From positions 651,200 through 715,199 of the forward strand of contig NZ_JAHXYR010000003.1 of NCBI RefSeq assembly GCF_019969845.1: DNA of 64,000 nt, read 5' to 3'. This stretch comes from Sphingobacterium sp. GVS05A. Its GTDB lineage: Bacteria > Bacteroidota > Bacteroidia > Sphingobacteriales > Sphingobacteriaceae. This document shows positions 17,722 to 26,665 of the stretch, in pieces; positions within the stretch are counted from its first letter, which is position 1; the number at the start of each line of letters is the position of its first letter. Position numbers and translations under genes: made by a program. The notes under the pieces are model-generated. The model ran no database searches and had not been told where the DNA came from. It saw nothing but the letters and a program-made list of their open reading frames with translations.

Positions 17722-17880
17722 AAAAATAGCTGCTGATATTGAGGGACTAAGATCCCTCATGCTATTTTGTAAGTTGCTGACTTGAAAGAAATCTGGGGAT
17801 AACGCGATGAACAGTTCTTATATTTATTTTGAGGAGGGATAGCTATTGTGCGGGACAAGAATAAAAAAACAAGCTGTCTA

Positions 17881-18095
17881 GCCGTAGGCTTACCATACTA
17901 GAGTCTAAATACTCATATCTCAATACGCTATACTAAAAAAGACTCCAGTATTTCAGCCGTAGGCTTACTATACTAGAGTCTAAATACTCATATCTCAATA
18001 CGCTATACTAAAAAAGACTCCAGTATTTCAGCCGTAGGCTTACCATATCAGAGTCTAAATACTAATATCTCAATACGCTATACTAAAAAAGACTA
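17881..18095. repeat. Tandem repeat, about three units of 75 bp, touching the prs stop codon
   Basis: Units begin at 17881, 17956 and 18031 (exact 75-base period) with gccgtaggct; the third is cut at 18095. Identity is very high; differences include taccatacta/tactatacta/taccatatca and actcat/actaat. Inside each unit tact(a/g)gagtc pairs with gactccagta across about 35 bases, so each could fold into a hairpin, and agcc-gta-ggct forms a small one. The prs stop codon (18093-18095) is built from the last bases of unit 3. No coding frame. The rest of the gap (17722-17880) is A/T-rich and shows nothing else. Confidence 0.95.
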
Positions 18096-19049
18096 TTCAA
18101 CGTCAAATAAATCTGAGATAGATGTATGTTGGTTGACGCTAGTGATTGCTTTTGCGAACAAATCAGCTGTAGACAACACTTTTATTTTTGTTGATTGTTT
18201 TGCTTTTTCCGGATCCAATTGAATGGTGTCTGTCACGATCATTTCTGACAATACTGAATTTTCAATTGTTTCATAGGCTTTGCCTGATAACACCGCATGC
18301 GTACAAACCGCTCTTACAGATCTTGCACCATTCTCCATGATCAAAGCAGCTGCTTTCGAAAGTGTACCTGCAGTATCGCAGATATCGTCGATCAATACAA
18401 CATCTTGACCCGTTACATCCCCAATGATAGACATCGACTCGATTTCATTTGCACGTTTACGACGTTTGTCACAGATGATAACTTCTGCATTGAAGAATTT
18501 AGCAAAAGTACGCGCTCTGTACGATCCACCCATATCAGGTGAAGCAATTGTCAAGTTTGGAAGTTTTAAGGATTTGATGTAAGGAACAAAAATAATGGAG
18601 CCATCTAGGTGATCAACAGGGATATCGAAAAATCCTTGGATCTGTGCAGCGTGTAAATCCATCGTCATGATACGGTGAATTCCGGCTGCAGTCAAAAGAT
18701 TGGCAATCATTTTCGCGCCAATAGCAACTCTTGGTTTGTCTTTTCGATCTTGTCTTGCGAAACCGAAATAAGGGACAACTGCAGTGATGTAGTGCGCTGA
18801 GGCTCTCTTTGCAGCATCAGTCATCAACAATAATTCAAAAAGATTGTCGGTAGGTTGGTTGGTAGATTGGATGATAAATACATCGGCTCCACGAACAGAT
18901 TCATTGTAGAATGGTTGAATCTCACCGTCGCTAAAACGCGATAATGTTTTGTCTCCTAGAGGTTTCCCGTAAGATTGTGCGATTTTTTCGGCTAGTTCTG
19001 TAGTGCCAGAACCTGCAAATAATTTAACCGTGTTGAATTGCAAAGGCAT
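18093..19049 (-). CDS. prs: Ribose-phosphate pyrophosphokinase (PRPP synthetase)
   Basis: 318 residues, full length for the class I enzyme. It makes PRPP from ribose 5-phosphate and ATP, the precursor of purines, pyrimidines, NAD, histidine and tryptophan. Seen are the N-terminal FAGSGTTELAEKIA and FSDGEIQPFYNESVRGADVFIIQS, the ATP loop RQDRKDKPR, the metal/ribose segment DLHAAQIQGFFDIPVDHL and the PRPP-binding DDICDTAGTL. The ORF ends at a TAG formed by the edge of the tandem repeat array. Confidence 0.97.
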   Translation of the reverse strand: MPLQFNTVKLFAGSGTTELAEKIAQSYGKPLGDKTLSRFSDGEIQPFYNESVRGADVFIIQSTNQPTDNLFELLLMTDAAKRASAHYITAVVPYFGFARQDRKDKPRVAIGAKMIANLLTAAGIHRIMTMDLHAAQIQGFFDIPVDHLDGSIIFVPYIKSLKLPNLTIASPDMGGSYRARTFAKFFNAEVIICDKRRKRANEIESMSIIGDVTGQDVVLIDDICDTAGTLSKAAALIMENGARSVRAVCTHAVLSGKAYETIENSVLSEMIVTDTIQLDPEKAKQSTKIKVLSTADLFAKAITSVNQHTSISDLFDVE

Positions 19050-19132
19050 GGTTTTGTATATTTATGTTGGGTTATTGTATTGTCGTTTATTCAATATTTT
19101 TATTCCCTAATATTTTTTAAAGTTAAACATTA

Positions 19133-19160
19133 AAAAAAATGGATTGTTTGCACAATCCAT
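19133..19160 (-). terminator. Terminator of tRNA-Gln copy 1
   Basis: atggattgt/acaatccat arms (9 bp, loop of 4), followed on the minus strand by eight T's. It lies about 20 bases after the tRNA 3' end. Confidence 0.85.
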
Positions 19161-19179
19161 ATACTCTTAACTTTAAAAG

Positions 19180-19250
19180 TTGTCCGACCTGGATTCGAAC
19201 CAAGACAAACAGAACCAAAAACTGTTGTACTACCCTTATACTATCGGACA
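19180..19250 (-). tRNA. tRNA-Gln(UUG), copy 1
   Basis: The minus strand folds as a cloverleaf: acceptor TGTCCGA/TCGGACA, D-arm GTAT-AAGGGTA-GTAC, anticodon loop TTTTGGT with anticodon TTG, T-arm CTTGG-TTCGAAT-CCAGG, discriminator A. CCA is not encoded. One T-T mismatch closes the anticodon stem. It has its own promoter and terminator. Confidence 0.95.
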
Positions 19251-19296
19251 ATGTCTTTCAGAAATCAACGTTTCCGTCTTTTTCTTTTTGACGACG

Positions 19297-19325
19297 CAAA
19301 GATAGAGATTTGTTTTAAAAATCAA
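19297..19325 (-). promoter_or_regulatory. Promoter of tRNA-Gln copy 1
   Basis: On the minus strand TTG (19325-19323), 18 bases, TATCTTTG (19304-19297), about 47 bases upstream of the tRNA 5' end. Confidence 0.75.
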
Positions 19326-19385
19326 AATTCAAATTTAAAAAAAATCTAAACCTTTTATAAAAAATAAGCCTTGCATATAACGCAG

Positions 19386-19412
19386 AAAAGGCTTGCGATT
19401 GCAAGCCTTTTC
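19386..19412 (-). terminator. Terminator of tRNA-Gln copy 2
   Basis: aaaaggcttgc/gcaagcctttt arms around gatt, followed by T's on the minus strand, about 10 bases after the second tRNA. Confidence 0.85.
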
Positions 19413-19421
19413 TATTGTTTG

Positions 19422-19492
19422 TTGTCCGACCTGGATTCGAACCAAGACAAACAGAACCAAAAACTGTTGTACTACCCTTATACTATCGGACA
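19422..19492 (-). tRNA. tRNA-Gln(UUG), copy 2
   Basis: The 70-base body is identical by eye to copy 1 (anticodon TTG). It also carries its own promoter upstream and a hairpin terminator downstream, so the duplication left two independent genes rather than one dicistronic unit. Confidence 0.95.
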
Positions 19493-19543
19493 AACAATTC
19501 AAAGTGTTCGTTATCGTGATGATGTCGTTCACATTTGATGATG

Positions 19544-19573
19544 CAAATATACGGACTATTCTTATTTCTGCAA
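19544..19573 (-). promoter_or_regulatory. Promoter of tRNA-Gln copy 2
   Basis: On the minus strand TTG (19573-19571), 19 bases, TATATTTG (19551-19544), about 50 bases upstream of the tRNA. The remainder of the gap to 19850 is A/T-rich; a weak TATTTTCG near 19809 could belong to the next gene's promoter. Confidence 0.78.
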
Positions 19574-19850
19574 ATAAAAATGTACTGTAAAGTGCATTGG
19601 GCTTGATTTTCAAATAAATAATTTTTGTTTTGCCCTAAAATTTACTTCATGCTTGCGGCTTTTTTGTACAGCTATTGGTCTGATCATACTCATGGATACC
19701 TATTGCCATGCTTTCTTTACAGCCAATATTGCATCGCATAATGAAATTTTTTCAATCAATATGTGTTAAAAAATCAGAATAAAGTTCATTTCTTATTAAC
19801 TTATCCTTATTTTCGAGCCGTATTATAATACTTTTTACAGTTATCATTTT

Positions 19851-22800
19851 ATGAACTATACTAAAATCAACAATCTTTTAGGATGGATATGTGCGCTCAT
19901 TGCAACAGTAGCATATGTCATGACTGCCGAACGATCGACGAGTTGGTGGGACTGCGGTGAGTTTATCGCCTCAGCCTTTAAACTTCAAATTGTGCACCAG
20001 CCAGGGGCACCTTTATTCTTAATGATTCAAAACATCTTCTCGAATCTTGCTGGAGGTGATGTAACACGGATCGCTTTTTGGATGAATGTGGGGTCTGCTG
20101 TATGTAGTGGTCTGACTATTTTGTTTTTGTTCTGGACGATCACAGCGCTAGCAAAGAAGGTCGTTGCAAAAGGAGTCGGCGAGTCCTATACTTCAGCTGA
20201 CTTGATCAAAATATTCGGTTCAGGTGCTGTCGGTGCATTGGCTTATGCATTCACGGATACATTTTGGTTTTCCGCGGTTGAATCTGAGGTATATGCGATG
20301 TCTTCGCTTTGTACAGCTGTTGTATTTTGGGGGATATTAAAATGGGAAAACCATGCAGATGAGGCTGGTTCTGACCGTTGGTTGATCTTTATAGCCTATG
20401 TGATGGGACTATCAATTGGGGTTCACTTATTGAACTTACTTGTGATCCCTGCTATAGCTTTGGTAATTTATTTTAAACGCTCAAAAACAGTAACTTCTTC
20501 AGGGGCAACCAAAGCATTCTTGATCGGTGTGGTTGTGCTGGCCCTAATTTTATGGGGTATCATCCAATATACGGTTAAAGCTGCCGCATATTTTGACCTA
20601 TTCTTTGTAAATAGTCTAGGCATGGGTTTCGGATCCGGATTTAATCTGTTTTTTATATTGGTAATTGCTCTTTTTGTTTATGCTGTTTGGTACTCGATCA
20701 AAAAAGTAAAACCGATGTTGAACCTGATCTTGATCAGTACAGCATTTATTGTCTTCGGTTATAGTTCCTTTGCAATGATCATGGTACGTGCCAAAGCAAA
20801 TCCTACCTTAAATAATAGTGATCCGGATAATGCTTTTTCTTTCGTGAGTTATTTGGGCCGTGAACAATATGCGAGTGAACCGCTTTTAAACGGACCTACA
20901 TTTGATGCACAGGTAGTGGATGCTACACCGACTTATACCTATAGAAAAGACAAGGATAAATACACGAAAGTAGAGAACGGTATGGATTATAAATATGATA
21001 AGACGATGTTCTTCCCTCGTGTTTATAGTTCAAGAGACCAAGGTCATATTGATTATTATCGTGATTATCTAAAGATCCCAGAGGGTCAGTCTCCTACATT
21101 TGGGGATAACTTAAAGTTCTTCTTTAGCTATCAGATCGGACACATGTACGGTCGTTATTTTCTTTGGAACTTTGCCGGTCGTCAAAATGACCAACAAGGA
21201 CAGGGCTCCTTCACAGAGGGGAACTGGATCTCAGGGGCTAAACCTGTTGACCAGATGCATGTGGGTGGACAGAATGCTATTCCTGACTCATTGAAAACTG
21301 ATCCTTCAAATAATAAATACTATTTCTTGCCTTTGATCATTGGTTTGATCGGTGCATTCTGGCATTTTGGTAAAAGACAACGTGATGCCGGAATCGTGGG
21401 CTTATTATTCTTCTTTACCGGTCTAGCGATTGTATTGTACTTGAATCAAAGTCCACTTCAACCACGTGAACGTGATTATGCCTATGCAGGTTCATTCTAC
21501 GCCTTTGCAATATGGATCGGTTTGGGAGTATTCGCTATTGCGGATTATTTAAGCAAAAAAGTTGATGGTAAGATGGCAGCAGGTATAGCCACAGGTGCTT
21601 GTTTATTAGGTGCTCCGGTGTTACTGGGTTTTCAAAACTGGGATGATCATGATCGTTCAGAGAAAACAACAGCACGTGATTTGGCGAAAAACTACTTGGC
21701 TTCATGTGCACCCAATGCGATCTTGTTTACCTATGGTGATAACGATACTTATCCGCTGTGGTACGTACAGGAAGTTGAAAATTATCGTCCAGATGTACGG
21801 GTGGTGAACTTGAGTCTTTTGAGTTCTGATTGGTATATGCGTCAGATGAAACAAAAGGTAAATCAGGCAGATGGCTTACCGATCAATATTGATAACGAAA
21901 AGTTCAAAAAAGGTGTTCGTGAGGTACTATATTATCAAGATATGAAAGTACCAGGCCATGTAGATCTTGATCTAGTGATGCAGATCTTGTTGTCTGATGA
22001 TCAGAAAAATAAATTAGAATTGCGTGGTGGTAAATTTGAGAACTTTTTGCCAACCAAAAACTTTAGCCTTCCCATAAACAAAGAGGCTGTGTTGCAAAAT
22101 AATGTGGTTCCAAAAGCATGGCAGGAATCTATTGTGGATACGATGAGCTGGACTTACAACAGAAATTATGTGTCCAGAGCGGAATTGTCAATCCTAAACG
22201 TTTTGTTGAACAATAACTGGAAACGTCCGATTTATTTTGCTGCGACTGTTCCAAATGACAACTATCTTGGATTGGATAAATATTTGGTACAAGAAGGTTT
22301 TGCCTTACGTTTGATGCCTATTGCAACTCCTGCAGGAGCAGAGGGAACCTTGGTGGATACACAATCTGCATTTAAAGATATTACTACGAAATATCAATGG
22401 GGTAACATGGCGAATGCCTCTTATTTAGACCCTGAATCCTATCGAATGATCACCATGATCACCAATACAGTGATGGGTGGAACGGCAACACAGTTAATGA
22501 TGGAAGGCCATAAAGATGAAGCGCGTAAAATAGCTGTTGAGACATATGAGAAAATGCCAAAACGTGTGTACTTGATGCGTGATATTTTGGGCTATATTCC
22601 AATCATTAACGTCCTGTATGAAACCGGTGAAAATAAACGTGCAAATGAGATTGTCAATCGCAATCTGAAATTTATGACACAAAATATGCGTTGGTATCAG
22701 GATATTGCACAAACGAAAGCGGAACTGGAATATTCAAATATCGGAACAGCACTGCGTGCTTTGGGTGCATATAAGAGCATTCTGGCATCGACTTCGGAGA

Positions 22801-22865
22801 AGCAGCTGCTACAACAAGTGACGGAGCTGGAGAAATCGTATAAACAACAATATGGTGTAGAATAA
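19851..22865 (+). CDS. DUF2723 (TMEM260/GT117-type) membrane glycosyltransferase
   Basis: 1004 residues. About eleven membrane helices occupy residues 8-330 and 500-600; the rest is soluble. The N-terminal loop T-S-W-W-D-C-G-E-F with following IVHQPGAP is the DUF2723 signature, with acidic residues where GT-C enzymes bind sugar-phosphate donors. DUF2723 includes human TMEM260, a protein O-mannosyltransferase; bacterial members are poorly studied. The C-terminal 400 residues include helical repeat-like segments. By analogy it may glycosylate exported proteins using a lipid-linked sugar; that is inference. It is monocistronic, ending in a long hairpin terminator. Confidence 0.85.
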   Translation: MNYTKINNLLGWICALIATVAYVMTAERSTSWWDCGEFIASAFKLQIVHQPGAPLFLMIQNIFSNLAGGDVTRIAFWMNVGSAVCSGLTILFLFWTITALAKKVVAKGVGESYTSADLIKIFGSGAVGALAYAFTDTFWFSAVESEVYAMSSLCTAVVFWGILKWENHADEAGSDRWLIFIAYVMGLSIGVHLLNLLVIPAIALVIYFKRSKTVTSSGATKAFLIGVVVLALILWGIIQYTVKAAAYFDLFFVNSLGMGFGSGFNLFFILVIALFVYAVWYSIKKVKPMLNLILISTAFIVFGYSSFAMIMVRAKANPTLNNSDPDNAFSFVSYLGREQYASEPLLNGPTFDAQVVDATPTYTYRKDKDKYTKVENGMDYKYDKTMFFPRVYSSRDQGHIDYYRDYLKIPEGQSPTFGDNLKFFFSYQIGHMYGRYFLWNFAGRQNDQQGQGSFTEGNWISGAKPVDQMHVGGQNAIPDSLKTDPSNNKYYFLPLIIGLIGAFWHFGKRQRDAGIVGLLFFFTGLAIVLYLNQSPLQPRERDYAYAGSFYAFAIWIGLGVFAIADYLSKKVDGKMAAGIATGACLLGAPVLLGFQNWDDHDRSEKTTARDLAKNYLASCAPNAILFTYGDNDTYPLWYVQEVENYRPDVRVVNLSLLSSDWYMRQMKQKVNQADGLPINIDNEKFKKGVREVLYYQDMKVPGHVDLDLVMQILLSDDQKNKLELRGGKFENFLPTKNFSLPINKEAVLQNNVVPKAWQESIVDTMSWTYNRNYVSRAELSILNVLLNNNWKRPIYFAATVPNDNYLGLDKYLVQEGFALRLMPIATPAGAEGTLVDTQSAFKDITTKYQWGNMANASYLDPESYRMITMITNTVMGGTATQLMMEGHKDEARKIAVETYEKMPKRVYLMRDILGYIPIINVLYETGENKRANEIVNRNLKFMTQNMRWYQDIAQTKAELEYSNIGTALRALGAYKSILASTSEKQLLQQVTELEKSYKQQYGVE

Positions 22866-22889
22866 TCGTTCAAACCCTATTTATATAAG

Positions 22890-22959
22890 GAGCTGTCCTT
22901 TTTGTATGTTGCTCAAAATTTAATTTTGAAAAGCATATAAAAAGGACAGCTCTTTTTTT
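22890..22959 (+). terminator. Terminator of the DUF2723 gene
   Basis: Outer arms gagctgtccttttt (22890-22903) and aaaaaggacagctc (22939-22952) are perfect; the interior also pairs (caaaatt/aattttg). A run of T's follows at 22952-22959. Confidence 0.9.
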
Positions 22960-23003
22960 GATTATTTTTTCTTAGCTTAACGGCATAAAACCAACCTGAT
23001 ATT

Positions 23004-24395
23004 ATGATGAAACGTCAACTGAAATTGTGGGATGCGATTATGCTGGTCATGGGCTCGATGATCGGAAGTGGGATCTTTATTGTGTCGAGTGATATGATGC
23101 GGCAACTGGGCTCAGGATACTGGTTGGCAATCGTATGGTTGTTGACGGCGGTTGCTACGGTGGCGGCCGCGATTTGCTATGGTGAGCTCTCTTCGATGTA
23201 TCCCAAAGCAGGTGGACAGTACACATATCTCACGGAAGTTTTCGGGAAACCGATAGGTTTTTTATATGGTTGGAGTTTATTTACTGTTATACAGACTGGC
23301 ACAATCGCAGCGGTTGCCGTTGCCTTTGGGAAGTTTACGGCTTACTTAATCCCCCAATTGAATGATGCTGCACCAATATTTCAACGTGGAGAGTTTAAGA
23401 TTACCTGGATACAGGTGTTGGCTATGGGCGTGATTCTCTTGTTGACGTATATCAATACCCGCGGAATAAAAAGTGGTAAGTCGGTACAGTCTTTCTTTAC
23501 ATCAGCAAAGATTATTGCATTGGTTTTATTGATCATAGGAGGCTTGTTTCTCATTAAGGAGAATCATTTTTCGGAAAATATGGCTTATAGCTGGGATGCT
23601 TTTCAAAATTTGAAAGGTGAGGGCTGGACGGGGATTTCCGGCGGTGCTTTAATGGGGGCCTTGGCCGCAGCTATGGTCGGTTCAGTATTTAGTAGTGTTG
23701 CCTGGGAGAACGTCACTTTTGTATCTGGCGAGATTGTGAATCCGCAGCGCAATGTGGTTCGTGCGCTTGTCATTGGAACCAGTCTTGTTATGATTTTGTA
23801 TATCTGTTGTAATTACATTTATCTTTCTGCATTGAGCCGCGAAGAGATCGCTTTTGCGACGAATGACCGCGTGGCTATTGCAGCAGCTGAAAAGATGCTG
23901 GGGCATACCGGTACGATTGCAATGGCCATCTTGGTGATGATATCAACGTTTGGCTGTGTCAATGGTCTTGCGCTGTCAGGAGCGCGGGTTTTTCAGACGA
24001 TGGCCAAAGATGGCTTATTCCTAAAACAGGCTATTCCCAACAACAAATTTGATGTGCCAGCTCGATCGCTATGGTTGCAGGGAATATGGGCTTCCTTACT
24101 TTGTTTAAGCGGTCAATATGGTAATCTGTTGGATATGATCTCTTTCGTTATTGTGATATTCTATATGATTACAGTATTAGGAGTTATTATTCAACGTGTT
24201 CGAAAGCCTGAAATCGAACGTTCGTATAAGACATTTTTATTCCCCTTTACACCGATTATCTATCTCCTGATTGGTACCGTATTTTGTGTACTACTCATTA
24301 TCTATAAACCACAGTATACCTGGCCAGGTTTTATATTGGTATTGATTGGATTGCCTGTATATTATTTTGCACGAGGCAATAAAAAGAATGATTAA
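23004..24395 (+). CDS. APC-family amino acid permease
   Basis: 463 residues with 12 predicted membrane helices. The N-terminus shows the APC helix-1 motif G-S-M-I-G-S-G-I-F (about residues 17-25), the unwound substrate site, and an E-L-S-S-M-Y-P-K-A-G-G helix-2 end. It belongs to the LAT/YfnA-like branch that imports or exchanges amino acids across the cytoplasmic membrane; the substrate is not readable. The second Met (MMK) could also start. Monocistronic; the 277-base downstream gap holds only a T-run near 24445. Confidence 0.9.
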   Translation: MMKRQLKLWDAIMLVMGSMIGSGIFIVSSDMMRQLGSGYWLAIVWLLTAVATVAAAICYGELSSMYPKAGGQYTYLTEVFGKPIGFLYGWSLFTVIQTGTIAAVAVAFGKFTAYLIPQLNDAAPIFQRGEFKITWIQVLAMGVILLLTYINTRGIKSGKSVQSFFTSAKIIALVLLIIGGLFLIKENHFSENMAYSWDAFQNLKGEGWTGISGGALMGALAAAMVGSVFSSVAWENVTFVSGEIVNPQRNVVRALVIGTSLVMILYICCNYIYLSALSREEIAFATNDRVAIAAAEKMLGHTGTIAMAILVMISTFGCVNGLALSGARVFQTMAKDGLFLKQAIPNNKFDVPARSLWLQGIWASLLCLSGQYGNLLDMISFVIVIFYMITVLGVIIQRVRKPEIERSYKTFLFPFTPIIYLLIGTVFCVLLIIYKPQYTWPGFILVLIGLPVYYFARGNKKND

Positions 24396-24648
24396 AAGAG
24401 GGTGCTATTAATAGGACCTATATGCTAGTGACGCCTGAGAGGACGTTCTTTTTTTTCTTAGGGTAGTTAAAGAAAATCAATAAATAAGTCTATAGCGGAA
24501 AGAGGCGGGATTGTTCTGGAAGGGATGTCTGTAGAGTCGCTCAATCGCGCTAATGGCATGTTGCTTTAGTGCTTATTAATTCTCCTGTGGAGAATTGAAA
24601 TATTGAAATTAATTGGCGTATAAGCCATGTTTTTTATCAAAAAAAGTG

Positions 24649-24656
24649 TAGCTTTG
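24649..24656 (+). promoter_or_regulatory. Candidate -7 element for pyrR-pyrB
   Basis: TAGCTTTG matches TAnnTTTG and ends 16 bases before the pyrR ATG, giving a very short leader. No TTG at -33. A leader this short leaves no room for a PyrR-type attenuator upstream of pyrR. Confidence 0.45.
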
Positions 24657-24672
24657 CTCAAACATTCCCATA

Positions 24673-25236
24673 ATGAAACAGTCGATTTTATTAGACGGAC
24701 CAAAATTTCAAATCACCATTCAAAGACTATGTCGTCAATTGATTGAGAATCACGGTGATTTTTCAAATGCTGTCGTCATAGGTATTCAACCAAGAGGAAC
24801 TTTCTTAGCTAAACGTATTGTCAAAGAACTTGAACGCATGATCGAAAAACCGATCTTGGTCGGTGACCTGGATATTACATTTTACCGCGATGATTTCCGT
24901 ACAAAAGGTAATGCTGGTCCGTTGTTAGCAAATAGCACAAATATCAATTTTATTGTAGAAGGTAAAGATGTCATTTTTATTGATGATGTCTTGTGGACAG
25001 GACGTACCATTCGGGCGGCGATGGATGCTGTACAGGCATTTGGAAGGGCAAGAAGAATTGAACTGCTTGTTTTAGTGGATCGTCGATTCTCTAGACAGAT
25101 TCCGATTCAACCCGATTATATTGGAATACAAGTTGATTCTATAGATTCACAGAAAGTGATTGTGAATTGGAAGGAATCTGACGATCAGGATAGCATTATC
25201 CTGGTCACGGAGAAAAAAACTTCGAGTAATGATTAG
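24673..25236 (+). CDS. pyrR: PyrR-family pyrimidine regulator/uracil phosphoribosyltransferase
   Basis: 187 residues of type I phosphoribosyltransferase fold. The PRPP-binding motif is V-I-F-I-D-D-V-L-W-T-G-R-T (about residues 99-111), with the PyrR-specific T-G-R-T-I-R-A-A-M-D and an N-terminal V-I-G-I-Q-P-R-G-T-F-L-A. In Bacillus PyrR binds pyr mRNA leaders in response to UMP and has weak UPRTase activity. It lies 98 bases upstream of pyrB, so they share a pathway. I see no PyrR-binding consensus in either leader, so RNA-based control is unproven here. Confidence 0.9.
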   Translation: MKQSILLDGPKFQITIQRLCRQLIENHGDFSNAVVIGIQPRGTFLAKRIVKELERMIEKPILVGDLDITFYRDDFRTKGNAGPLLANSTNINFIVEGKDVIFIDDVLWTGRTIRAAMDAVQAFGRARRIELLVLVDRRFSRQIPIQPDYIGIQVDSIDSQKVIVNWKESDDQDSIILVTEKKTSSND

Positions 25237-25334
25237 GAGCCAGTTCCGTAAAAACAGCTGAAGGTTCTAATTGACCTTTGAGAACGAACCGTTCAATTAA
25301 AAAATGATTAGTAAATACTTGAATATACTATAAA

Positions 25335-26273
25335 ATGTCATCTGCAGTAGAACAATTAAGTACTCGCCATTTATTGGGAATCAAAGATCTAAATGAGAAA
25401 GATATCCAATTGATTCTGGATACCGCGAGTAATTTCAAAGAAGTATTAAATAGACCAATCAAAAAGGTGCCTTCTTTACGCGATATCACCATAGCCAATG
25501 TGTTTTTTGAAAACTCAACGCGTACGCGGCTTTCTTTCGAACTTGCTGAAAAAAGACTATCTGCAGATATTGTTAATTTCGCAGCTTCATCTTCATCTGT
25601 GAGTAAAGGGGAGACATTGATCGATACAGTCAATAATATCCTCGCCATGAAGGTTGATATGATCGTGATGCGTCATCCTTACGCTGGGGCTGGTGTGTTT
25701 TTAAGTAAACATGTCGATGCTCAAATTGTGAATGCCGGCGATGGAGCACATGAGCACCCTACACAAGCTTTGTTGGACTCTTTTTCCATCCGCGAGCGCT
25801 TTGGAGATGTTGCCGGACGTAAAGTTGCTATTATTGGTGATATTACGCATTCAAGGGTTGCGCTATCTAATATTCTGTGTCTTCAAAAGCAGGGTGCAGA
25901 AGTTATGGTCTGTGGACCGACCACCCTTATTCCAAAGCATATCAATTCTTTGGGTGTAAAGGTTGAGCACGATTTGAGAAAAGCATTGAATTGGTGCGAT
26001 GTTGCAAATATGCTACGTATCCAATTGGAGCGACAAGATATTGCCTATTTTCCCTCACTAAGAGAATACTCCATGTTATATGGCTTAAACAAGGAAATTT
26101 TGGATTCCTTGGAAAAACCCATTACAATTATGCACCCCGGGCCAATTAACCGGGGGGTGGAAATTACTTCGGATGTAGCCGATAGTGAGCATTCCATTAT
26201 CTTAGATCAGGTGGAAAATGGAGTTGCTGTCCGCATGGCAGTATTGTACCTGTTGGCTGGACAACGCGGTTAA
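25335..26273 (+). CDS. pyrB: Aspartate carbamoyltransferase catalytic subunit
   Basis: 312 residues. It joins carbamoyl phosphate and aspartate, the first committed step of pyrimidine synthesis. Visible are the carbamoyl phosphate site F-E-N-S-T-R-T-R-L-S-F, the lysine loop S-S-S-S-V-S-K-G-E, R-H-P-Y-A-G-A, H-P-T-Q-A-L-L-D and the C-terminal M-H-P-G-P-I-N-R-G. No pyrI regulatory subunit is adjacent. A hairpin terminator follows at 26356-26390. Confidence 0.96.
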   Translation: MSSAVEQLSTRHLLGIKDLNEKDIQLILDTASNFKEVLNRPIKKVPSLRDITIANVFFENSTRTRLSFELAEKRLSADIVNFAASSSSVSKGETLIDTVNNILAMKVDMIVMRHPYAGAGVFLSKHVDAQIVNAGDGAHEHPTQALLDSFSIRERFGDVAGRKVAIIGDITHSRVALSNILCLQKQGAEVMVCGPTTLIPKHINSLGVKVEHDLRKALNWCDVANMLRIQLERQDIAYFPSLREYSMLYGLNKEILDSLEKPITIMHPGPINRGVEITSDVADSEHSIILDQVENGVAVRMAVLYLLAGQRG

Positions 26274-26355
26274 TTGGTATTTCAATAGCGGAACCGATAA
26301 GGCGGAGTCATCGATGTGGGATAACCAAATCGAATGATTCTTCAATCAACAATAT

Positions 26356-26390
26356 TATGCCTGACTTTATTTTTGGTCGGGCATATTTTT
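26356..26390 (+). terminator. pyrB terminator
   Basis: tatgcctgac pairs with gtcgggcata (one G-T pair) around a 10-base loop and is followed by six T's. Confidence 0.85.
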
Positions 26391-26665
26391 TGTGCAAAAT
26401 TTCCGTTATAATACTGGATTATTCACAGATGTTAATAACTTTTGTGTAAAATAGCTCAATTAAAGTATAATTTAGTAAAATGAATAAAACTATCTCCCAG
26501 GATTGCAGAGATTTGAACTGATTTTTAATAAATTTTGACTGATCTTAAAGCTTTAAATAGCGGCGGAGGAGGCGATAAATTTATATTTCAGGGCAAATTT
26601 ATCAGGGTTTGAAAGGAGATTCATTTACATTTGCAGATAAATAACATATTAAGGTTTCACATATT
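26391..26665. other. Intergenic region upstream of the envelope cluster
   Basis: A/T-rich, non-coding. It contains TACATTTG at 26626-26633, a fit to the TAnnTTTG promoter element 33 bases upstream of the TPR gene. The TTG in front of it is too close to be a normal -33. No RNA gene is evident. Confidence 0.4.

Noticed and set aside
17881..18095. CRISPR array
   Set aside because: Units are 75 bases long with no alternation of repeats and unique spacers, and no cas genes are present.
25237..25334. PyrR-type attenuator before pyrB
   Set aside because: A weak stem (taattga/tcaatta) exists but is followed by A's, not T's, and no PyrR-binding loop consensus is visible.
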